Assembly: GCF_042682045.1 (NCBI RefSeq)
Contig: NZ_JBHUGS010000005.1
Location: 434,001 to 498,000 of the forward strand
Length of the DNA: 64,000 bases
Reading direction: 5' to 3'
Source: Sphingomonas_R arantia
Lineage (GTDB): Bacteria; Pseudomonadota; Alphaproteobacteria; Sphingomonadales; Sphingomonadaceae
Numbering within the stretch: position 1 is the stretch's first letter; each line of letters starts with the position of its first letter. The translations under genes were made by a program, and so were the position numbers. A model generated the notes under the pieces. The model searched no databases, was not told the origin of the DNA, and saw only the letters and a list, made by a program, of their open reading frames with translations. Positions 57,911 to 64,000 of this stretch are shown one piece after another.

Positions 57911-58665
57911 CCGCCGCGCTTCACCACGAACGGTCCCGCGCCCTGCACCACCGGCATCAGCTCGATCCGGTTGACGTTCACATGCGCCGGCAGCCCGATG
58001 ATCCACAGCACCGCCTCCGCCACGTCCGCCGCGGTCATCGGCGTCGTGTCCGTATAGGGCGCCGCCGCCTTCGCATCGTCGCCGCCGAACCGGACATGGC
58101 TGAACTCGGTCCCACCGACCAACCCCGGCTGCACGTCGCTTACCCGCACGCCCGTGCCCGCCAGGTCGGTCTTCAGCCCCAGCGTGAACTGCTGCACGAA
58201 CGCCTTCGTCGCGCCGTACACATTGCCGCCGGGATAGGGATAGTTCGCCGCCACGCTGCCCAGGTTGACGATGTCGCCCCGCCCGCGCGCCACCATGCCG
58301 GGCAGGATCGCATGCGTCAGCCGCATCAACCCCAGCACGTTGGTCGCCACCATCTGCTCCCACTGCGCCAGATCGCTGTCCTGCGCCGCGGTCGTGCCCA
58401 GCGCCAGCCCGGCATTGTTCACCAGGATGTCGACCTCACGCCAGGCCTCCGGCAACGCACCCGGCAGCGCCGCCACCGCGCCCGCATCGGTCACGTCCAG
58501 CGTCAACGGACAGATCGCCTTGGCGCCCAGCTCGTCGCGTAACGCATCGAGCCGCTCGGTCCGCCGCCCCGCCGCGATCACGCGGTGCCCGGCCGCCACC
58601 AGCCGCCGCGCAATCTCCAGCCCGAACCCGGACGTCGCGCCCGTCACCAATGCCGTCCTGCCCAT
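57907..58665 (-). CDS. Short-chain dehydrogenase/reductase (YdfG-like)
   Basis: A 252-residue NAD(P)-dependent oxidoreductase. The cofactor loop is TGATSGFGLEIARRL, NNAG follows (ILVNNAGLALG), and the active site has Ser in NLGSVAANYPYPGGN and Tyr-x3-Lys in VYGATKAF. The sequence is close to the YdfG group, which oxidises serine and 3-hydroxy acids with NADP. GGAG lies six bases before the ATG at 58665, which I prefer to the ATG at 58671. The gene starts ten bases after the DsbD stop and overlaps the small DUF5818-like gene. Confidence 0.9.
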   Translation of the reverse strand: MGRTALVTGATSGFGLEIARRLVAAGHRVIAAGRRTERLDALRDELGAKAICPLTLDVTDAGAVAALPGALPEAWREVDILVNNAGLALGTTAAQDSDLAQWEQMVATNVLGLMRLTHAILPGMVARGRGDIVNLGSVAANYPYPGGNVYGATKAFVQQFTLGLKTDLAGTGVRVSDVQPGLVGGTEFSHVRFGGDDAKAAAPYTDTTPMTAADVAEAVLWIIGLPAHVNVNRIELMPVVQGAGPFVVKRGG

Positions 58666-58675
58666 CGTCATCTCC

Positions 58676-60748
58676 TCATGCCGCCAGCGCGGTCAGCGTT
58701 CCCGGCGTGAGCACCTGCGGCAACACCTTCAGCGGCGCTCCCTTGCCCGCGAACAGGTAAAGCGGAACGCCGGATCGGCCATGTTCGCCCAGGAACCGCG
58801 AAATATCCGCGTCGCCGTCGGTCCAGTCGCCCACCATCGTCACGATCCCGGCCTTGGCGAACGCGGTCTGCACCGCCTCGCGCTCGATCGCCGCCTTCTC
58901 GTTCACCTTGCACGTCAGGCACCAGTCCGCGGTGAAGTACACGAACACCGGCGTCCCCGCCGCCTGATACGCCGCCAGTTTCGCGCGATCGAACGGCACC
59001 GACTTCACGTCCGCCGCGGCCACCGCGGTCGAGGCCCCCGCCGGCGCGCGCGGCACCACCGCGACCAGCGCACAGGCCGCCGCCACCGCCGGCGCCAGCG
59101 GCCACCACGCGTGCGTCCGGCCGCCCGCCTGCCGCCCGCCGACCCACCACAGCCCGATCGCGACGATCACCGCCGCGACCAGCCCCAGCATCATCCCGTC
59201 GACCCCCGCCTGCCGCCCGAGGATCCACGCCAGCCCCAGCGCGGTCGCGAACATCGGCAACGCCAGCACGCGCCGCATCACGTCCATCCACGCCCCCGGC
59301 CGCGGCAGCATCGCGCGCACCCGCGGCACATAACCCAGCAGCAGGAACGGGATCGCCATGCCGAGCCCAAGCCCCGCGAACACGGCCAGCGCGGCGACAG
59401 TCGGCAGCACCAGCGCCGCGCCGAGCGCTGCGCCCATGAAAGGCCCGGTACACGGCGTCGCGACGAACGCGGCCAGCGCCCCCGTCCAGAACGCGCCGCC
59501 CGTACCGCCCTTCCCCGCCAGCGCCCCGCCGCCGGAGATCGCCGGCAGCTCGAACAAGCCCGCCAGGTTGAACCCGATCCCGGCGGTCAGCAGCATCAGC
59601 ACCACGATCACGCGCGGATCCTGCAACTGGAACGCCCAGCCCGCCGCACTCCCCCCGGCGCGCAACGCCAGAAGGATGCCGCCGAGCGCCACGCACACCA
59701 GGATCACCCCCGCCGCATAGGCCAGCGCCTCGCGCCGCACGCCGCGCTCGTCGCCGCCCCCGCGCGCCAGGCTCAGCGCCTTCAGGCTCAGGATCGGGAA
59801 CACGCACGGCATGATGTTGAGCAGCAACCCGCCCAGCAACGCCCCGCCCAGTGCCACGAGCAAAGTCCCCGCCCCGCCCGAACCGGCCGGCGCATCGCCT
59901 TCATCCGCCGCCCCGATCGCGACGCCCGCCGCCGGCACCGTCCCCGGCACCGCATCGAGCGTCAGGCCCTTGCCCCGCCCGATCCGCAGCACGCCGGCCA
60001 TCCGCCGCGGTGCCGCGCCCTTGGCGACCGTCTCGACGATCAGCGCATTGCCACGCCGCGACACGCGCTGGGGCGCCGCATAATCGATCACCCCGTCGGT
60101 CAGCGGGAAGAAATACGGCTCGGCGACCCGAACGCCCGCCGGCATCGGCACCGCCAGCCGGAACCGCCCGCCCGCCACCGCGAACCGCGCCCGCCCGCCG
60201 AGCGGCTTGGGCAAGGCGGCACGAAATCCGTCGAACGCCGCGCGCGCCGCCGGCGTCACCGCGCCGTCGCCTACGGTCAGCACGATCGCCAACTCCGCCT
60301 TCTCCGGCACGCAGATCTCGCGCGTGCAGGCCAGGTAATCGAGCCGCACCTTGATCGGCAACCGCGTACCCCGCGCCAAGCCGGCTGGCAGCGTGAGCGT
60401 CAGCGGCTGCGCATACCGCCCCTCGTAAACATAGTTCATCAGCCCCGCGACGATCAGCGTCTGCGGCACCGGATAGCCGATCGGCCCCGCCGAAACCCCA
60501 CGCGGCAACGTCCAGGTCGCCTGCGTTTCGACCCCCGCATCGCCCGGATTCTGCCAATATCCGTGCCAGCCCGCCGCCGGCGTCATGACGAAGGCCAGCG
60601 TCACCGGCGCACCGGCCCGCGGCGTGGCACTCTCCGCGACCAAGCTCGCGCGGATATGCTGCGTGCGCCCCAGTTGCGCATTGGCGACACCGGGCAGCAC
60701 GATCAGCGCCAGCAGCCATGTCATGATTCGGAAACAGGATCCGCGCAT
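58676..60748 (-). CDS. dsbD: Thiol:disulfide interchange protein DsbD
   Basis: A 690-residue inner-membrane protein that carries electrons from cytoplasmic thioredoxin to periplasmic thiol proteins. The order is: signal peptide (MTWLLALIVLPGVANA), the periplasmic alpha domain (about 30-250, with YLACTREICVPEKAEL carrying the CxxxxC pair), eight hydrophobic spans with NIMPCVFPILSLKAL and ATPCTGPFMG as the membrane cysteines, and a C-terminal thioredoxin-like domain with DWCLTCKVNEK. GGGAG lies five bases before the ATG at 60748. It heads a four-gene unit. Confidence 0.93.
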   Translation of the reverse strand: MRGSCFRIMTWLLALIVLPGVANAQLGRTQHIRASLVAESATPRAGAPVTLAFVMTPAAGWHGYWQNPGDAGVETQATWTLPRGVSAGPIGYPVPQTLIVAGLMNYVYEGRYAQPLTLTLPAGLARGTRLPIKVRLDYLACTREICVPEKAELAIVLTVGDGAVTPAARAAFDGFRAALPKPLGGRARFAVAGGRFRLAVPMPAGVRVAEPYFFPLTDGVIDYAAPQRVSRRGNALIVETVAKGAAPRRMAGVLRIGRGKGLTLDAVPGTVPAAGVAIGAADEGDAPAGSGGAGTLLVALGGALLGGLLLNIMPCVFPILSLKALSLARGGGDERGVRREALAYAAGVILVCVALGGILLALRAGGSAAGWAFQLQDPRVIVVLMLLTAGIGFNLAGLFELPAISGGGALAGKGGTGGAFWTGALAAFVATPCTGPFMGAALGAALVLPTVAALAVFAGLGLGMAIPFLLLGYVPRVRAMLPRPGAWMDVMRRVLALPMFATALGLAWILGRQAGVDGMMLGLVAAVIVAIGLWWVGGRQAGGRTHAWWPLAPAVAAACALVAVVPRAPAGASTAVAAADVKSVPFDRAKLAAYQAAGTPVFVYFTADWCLTCKVNEKAAIEREAVQTAFAKAGIVTMVGDWTDGDADISRFLGEHGRSGVPLYLFAGKGAPLKVLPQVLTPGTLTALAA

Positions 60749-60803
60749 CGCCACTCCCAACATGCTGCCGCCGCGCTATAGCATGCCGTTCGCGCTGTGG
60801 AGA

Positions 60804-62435
60804 ATGCCCGTGTCCTTGTCGCCTTTCGTTGTTGCGACCGCCCTCGCCGCCGCTGCCGCTGCCCCTGCGGCGGCCCAGCAGCCCGCCCCGAAACTGCTCG
60901 TCGCCATCTCGGTCGACCAGTTCTCGGCCGATCTGTTCGCCGAATATCGCCCGCTCTACACGGCCGGTCTCAAGCGCCTGTCGACCGGTGCAGTGTTCCC
61001 GTCGGGCTATCAAAGCCACGCCGCCACCGAAACCTGCCCCGGCCACAGTACGATCCTGACCGGCGCGCACCCCGCCCGCACCGGGATCATCGCGAACAAC
61101 TGGTACGACCTGTCGCTCGCCCGCGCGGACAAGAAAGTCTACTGCACCGAGGACCCGACCGTCGCCGGCTCCAGCTCGGACAACTACACCGTCTCGCCGC
61201 AATATCTGAAGGTCCCGACATTGGGCGACCGGATGAAGGCCGCCAACCCCGCCAGCCGCGTCGTGTCGGTCGCCGGCAAGGATCGCGCCGCCGTCATGAT
61301 GGGCGGCCACGCGATCGATCAGGCCTGGTATTGGGGCGGCAAGTCGTTCGTCACGCTGCCCGGCCGCACCGGCGCGGTGCCGGCCACCGTCAACCGGATC
61401 AACGCGGACGTGCTGGCGACGCTCGCCCGTCCCGGCCGCGCGGCTCTGCCCGCCGCCTGCGCCTCGCATTCCGCCGCGGTCCATGTCGGCACGCGCGACG
61501 TCGGCGTACTGATCGACCGAAAGGCGGAGGATTTCTCCCGCTTCCGCACCGCGCTCGATTTCGACCGGGAGGTGGCCGACCTCGCCATCGGCCTGATCGG
61601 CGAGCTGAAACTCGGCAGCGGCCCGGCCCCCGACGTCATCTCGATCGGCCTGTCCGCCACCGACTATGTCGGCCACGGCTACGGTACCGAGGGTGCGGAG
61701 ATGTGCACGCAGCTGCTCGGCGTCGACAATGCGGTCGGCCGCATCCTGGCCGCGCTCGATGCGCGCAAGGTGCCCTACGCCGTCGTGCTGACCGCCGATC
61801 ATGGCGGCACCGACCTGCCCGAACGGAGTCACGCGCGGGGTGTACCGGATGCCGTCCGGGTCGATAAGGCCTTGCTCCCAGATGCGATGAGCGCGGCGCT
61901 CGCCGCGGAGTTCAAGCTCACCGGCCGCGTCCTCTATGGCGACGGCCCGTTCGGTGACCTCTACCTATCGCGCGACATTCCTGCCGACCTGCGTTCGCGC
62001 GTGCTGGCCGCCGCCAAGGCGCGCTACCAGTCCAGCCCGCAGGTCGCCGCCGTCTTCACCGCCGACGAATTGCGCCGCATGCCGACCCCGAGCTCGACCC
62101 CGGTCGAGGAATGGTCGCTGGCGGACCGCTTCCGCGCCAGCTTCGACCCCGAACGCTCGGGCGACCTGCTCGTGGCGCTGAAACCCCACGTTACCCCGAT
62201 CGCCACGCAAGGCGGCACGGTCGCCACGCACGGCTCGCCCTGGTCCTACGACCGCCGCGTGCCGATGCTGTTCTACCGCCCCGGCATGACCGGCTTCGAA
62301 CAGCCGCTTTCAGTGGAGACGGTCGACATCCTCCCGACGCTCGCCTCGCTCATCGCCCTGCCGGTGCCGAAGGCGGAGATCGACGGACGTTGTCTGGATC
62401 TGGATCCGGGTCCCGCTGACACCTGCGCAAAGTAA
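60804..62435 (+). CDS. Alkaline phosphatase family protein, PafA-like
   Basis: A 543-residue exported phosphatase. Signal peptide: SPFVVATALAAAAAAPAAAQ. The mature part begins KLLVAISVDQFSADLF, where Asp is a metal ligand, then ATETCPGHSTILTG with the probable nucleophilic Thr, and later VVLTADHGGTDLPE with Asp-His metal ligands. This is the PafA/nucleotide pyrophosphatase type rather than PhoA. It should release phosphate from organic monoesters in the periplasm. Start is uncertain: a GTG at 60810 has better-spaced GGAGA upstream than the ATG at 60804. Divergent from dsbD. Confidence 0.88.
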   Translation: MPVSLSPFVVATALAAAAAAPAAAQQPAPKLLVAISVDQFSADLFAEYRPLYTAGLKRLSTGAVFPSGYQSHAATETCPGHSTILTGAHPARTGIIANNWYDLSLARADKKVYCTEDPTVAGSSSDNYTVSPQYLKVPTLGDRMKAANPASRVVSVAGKDRAAVMMGGHAIDQAWYWGGKSFVTLPGRTGAVPATVNRINADVLATLARPGRAALPAACASHSAAVHVGTRDVGVLIDRKAEDFSRFRTALDFDREVADLAIGLIGELKLGSGPAPDVISIGLSATDYVGHGYGTEGAEMCTQLLGVDNAVGRILAALDARKVPYAVVLTADHGGTDLPERSHARGVPDAVRVDKALLPDAMSAALAAEFKLTGRVLYGDGPFGDLYLSRDIPADLRSRVLAAAKARYQSSPQVAAVFTADELRRMPTPSSTPVEEWSLADRFRASFDPERSGDLLVALKPHVTPIATQGGTVATHGSPWSYDRRVPMLFYRPGMTGFEQPLSVETVDILPTLASLIALPVPKAEIDGRCLDLDPGPADTCAK

Positions 62436-62489
62436 AGGCGACCTCTCGACGGGGCGAGGTTCCGAACAAACAGCACCCCCAACCGACCA

Positions 62490-62514
62490 GCATCCCGGAC
62501 TTTATCCGGGATGC
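62490..62514. repeat. Short inverted repeat, family D type
   Basis: A perfect 10-base stem, GCATCCCGGA with TCCGGGATGC, around CTTTA, 55 bases after the phosphatase stop. It may act as its transcript end. Confidence 0.7.
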
Positions 62515-62567
62515 TGGGCCACAAGCGCAACGGCCGGCGTCCTGAGCGAGGCCTAGAACATCCCACG

Positions 62568-62643
62568 CCCCCACCCGTTCGGTTCGAGCCTGTCGAGAAC
62601 GTTGCGCAGCGTTCTCGACAGGCTCGAACCGAACGGGTGGGGG
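62568..62643. repeat. Long inverted repeat, family B
   Basis: Nearly perfect arms of about 35 bases starting CCCCCACCCGTTCGGTTCGA and ending GAACCGAACGGGTGGGGG. It is the best copy of this family in the window. Confidence 0.85.
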
Positions 62644-62664
62644 TGAAGAGGAACCTTCCCCACT

Positions 62665-62780
62665 CCGTCCATCCCGAGCGAAGTCGAGGGACCCTTCGAG
62701 CGCAGTTGAGAAGTCAACACCGCCGCCTCGGCTACGCTCGAGGGAAAGCATGCCTCGACTTCGCTCGGCATGGACGGGGG
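62665..62780. repeat. Dispersed inverted repeat, family C
   Basis: CCGTCCATCCCGAGCGAAGT at the left and CTTCGCTCGGCATGGACGGG at the right end are reverse complements; the centre contains a second family C fragment. The 380 bases from 62436 to 62815 hold only repeats. Confidence 0.78.
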
Positions 62781-62815
62781 TTGGGGGTCGCGCTCAGCCT
62801 ACGCTGTAGAACCCC

Positions 62816-63745
62816 TCAGTTCCGCACATCCAGCAAGGTGATCCCCTTGCCCAGCTGATTCCCCGAGATCTTCAAAGGCTCATGGCTCCAGTCCGCCACG
62901 AAATTGCTCGGCCAGCTCACGCCCGGCGCCAGCGACGCGCGGTTGCCCGTAATCACCAGCCCCGCGGACGGGTTCGTGCGCGCTTCGGGTGCCACGGTGA
63001 TGAACGCGCTGTGGTTTTCCTTGTCCTTGCCCATCACGAATTCGTTGCCCACGATCCGCCCGGTGGCACCGCTCGACAGGTCGATCATGTAGTTGGTGGC
63101 CTTGCCCTGCGTATCGTCGAAGCTGTTGTCGACGATCGTCACGCGCCGCGCGCGCGCCTTGGCATAATGCCCGCCGCGCCCGCGCTCGAACCGGTTGTTG
63201 GTCAGCTCCAGCGTCCCGCCCGTGCCGGTGTACAGCCCGTGGGCACAACCGCCCGCCCCTTCGCAGGTGCCGAGGCCGGAGAAAGTCGACCGCCGCACGG
63301 TCAGCACCTGCGCCGGATCGTCGGTGGTCAGGATGCCCTGCTCGCTGTCGCGGAACGCCGTGCCCGTCACGGTCAGGTTGCCCTTTTCCAGCCGGATGCC
63401 CGCGCCATTATGGTCGGGCACCGTCACGCCCCGGAACACCAGCCCGTCCACCGCCGCGTCGCGCCCGCGCAGCACCAGCGTCGCCTTGCCCTCGCACACG
63501 CCGCCGTCGAAGATCGCGGTGCCCGCCGTCACGGCCGCGAACGCCACGCGCCCGTCGCTCACGATCGCACAGTCCTTGTACGTGCCGGGCGCGATCCGGA
63601 TCGTCCCGTCGCCCCCACCGATCGCGTTCACCGCATCCTGCAACCGGAAGAACCCGCGCCCGGTCTCGGCGACCGTAAACGGCCCTGACCCTTGCGCAAA
63701 CGCGGAGGCGGACAGTAGGGCGGCGGCAAGGATCAGCTTTTTCAT
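62816..63745 (-). CDS. Exported right-handed beta-helix protein
   Basis: A 309-residue protein with a signal peptide (MKKLILAAALLSASAFAQGSG). The mature part is a series of short strands with the spacing of parallel beta-helix coils: GTIRIAPGTYKDCAIV, GRVAFAAVTAGTAIFDGG, ATLVLRGRDAAVDGLVFRGV, GNLTVTGTAFRDSEQGILTT, LTVRRSTFSGLG, LELTNNRFERG, VTIVDNSFDDT and GRIVGNEFVMG. The N-terminal RLQDAVNAIGGGDGTIRIAPG is typical of pectate-lyase-like folds. Cys pairs (CAIV, CEGK, CEGAGGCAHG) may form disulfides. Catalytic residues are not identified, so it may bind or cut a polysaccharide or be structural. Confidence 0.82.
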   Translation of the reverse strand: MKKLILAAALLSASAFAQGSGPFTVAETGRGFFRLQDAVNAIGGGDGTIRIAPGTYKDCAIVSDGRVAFAAVTAGTAIFDGGVCEGKATLVLRGRDAAVDGLVFRGVTVPDHNGAGIRLEKGNLTVTGTAFRDSEQGILTTDDPAQVLTVRRSTFSGLGTCEGAGGCAHGLYTGTGGTLELTNNRFERGRGGHYAKARARRVTIVDNSFDDTQGKATNYMIDLSSGATGRIVGNEFVMGKDKENHSAFITVAPEARTNPSAGLVITGNRASLAPGVSWPSNFVADWSHEPLKISGNQLGKGITLLDVRN

Positions 63746-63841
63746 GGGCGCGACTATGCCGCCGGCCACGCCGAAGTCGAGCCGCTTTCCGCGCTACGCG
63801 ACCCGATATGGGACCGGTCAAATGACCCGCCCCCAAACACT

Positions 63842-63942
63842 CCGTTCGCTTCGAGTAGCCGTCGAGCCTGTCGAGACGGCGTATCGAGAAGGGACCGGCA
63901 TCGTCGTGCTGCCATAGTTCTCGACAGGCTCGAACCGAACGG
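63842..63942. repeat. Inverted repeat, family B, diverged copy
   Basis: CCGTTCGCTTCGAGTAGCCG at the left and GTTCTCGACAGGCTCGAACC at the right, ending GAACGG; the centre is longer and less paired than in the other copies. Confidence 0.65.
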
Positions 63943-63952
63943 AAGCGGCGGC

Positions 63953-64000
63953 TCAGTCCAGGTTCGGCCGCACCCAGCGTTCCGCCGTCTCGATATCCAC
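63953..64000 (-). CDS. Probable C-terminal end of a gene cut by the window edge
   Basis: The minus strand is open from the window edge to a TGA at 63953, coding VDIETAERWVRPNLD. It starts right after the family B repeat, a typical gene-end position. Only 15 residues are visible, so the product cannot be named. Confidence 0.4.
   Translation of the reverse strand: MDIETAERWVRPNLD

Overview
The window is chromosomal DNA from a GC-rich alphaproteobacterium, most likely a Sphingomonas-like member of the Sphingomonadales. This rests on the gene repertoire: a SciP-type DUF1153 cell-cycle regulator, a sphingan-type initiating glycosyl-1-phosphate transferase, hisZ next to purA, a serC leader RNA element, and many intergenic inverted repeats typical of these genomes. 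This is inference from content, not a phylogeny. I see no rRNA, tRNA, phage, insertion sequence or CRISPR array.

Layout. 1-5.1 kb: end of ribA, an L,D-transpeptidase, a YegD-like Hsp70, and a SulP anion transporter/beta-carbonic anhydrase operon. 5.1-11.6 kb: amino acid and purine biosynthesis (serC with its leader, serA, a DUF559 protein, hisZ, purA) and a small membrane protein; a G-homopolymer plus one N between serC and serA marks an assembly problem. 11.8-18.3 kb: PhzF, a cation diffusion facilitator with pdxH, a DnaJ-like co-chaperone, a YihY protein, fabI and aroC. 18.4-28.9 kb: methyltransferase, mnmA, sciP, DUF3617/NAT pair, a VWA protein, an MBL hydrolase, a beta-barrel and class I fumarase. 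29.0-32.9 kb: class I ribonucleotide reductase (nrdA-nrdB) behind a tandem NrdR-box-like site and a hairpin-rich leader. 33.1-39.0 kb: lepA, a glycine-zipper protein, a response regulator divergent from a pseudo-receiver/HPt-like protein, and the exopolysaccharide transferase. 39.2-45.1 kb: a coupled trehalose operon (otsB-GH15-otsA) and prfC. 45.2-51.5 kb: a complete tripartite RND efflux operon. 51.5-64 kb: small membrane proteins, a FadJ-like/class II aldolase operon, a DsbD-SDR-DUF5818-like-racemase operon, a PafA-like phosphatase and a beta-helix protein.

How genes work together. Stop/start overlaps of four bases (ATGA) link many pairs: SulP/carbonic anhydrase, DUF559/hisZ, pdxH/CDF, DUF3617/NAT, otsB/GH15/otsA, RND pump/outer-membrane channel, DUF2721/DUF4345, and SDR/DUF5818-like/racemase. 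Several of these form obvious functional units: anion uptake plus CO2/bicarbonate interconversion, trehalose synthesis plus a candidate hydrolase, and an inner-to-outer membrane efflux machine.

The least explained signals are: two tandem small single-span membrane proteins that are paralogous and share an operator-like promoter (52.4-53.2 kb); the stacked hairpins in front of nrdA; a three-hairpin intergenic element present twice with compensatory changes (33.0 and 35.2 kb); a Gly/Thr repeat that appears to expand a surface loop of the efflux channel; and an HPt-like protein with a receiver-like domain lacking its phospho-acceptor.
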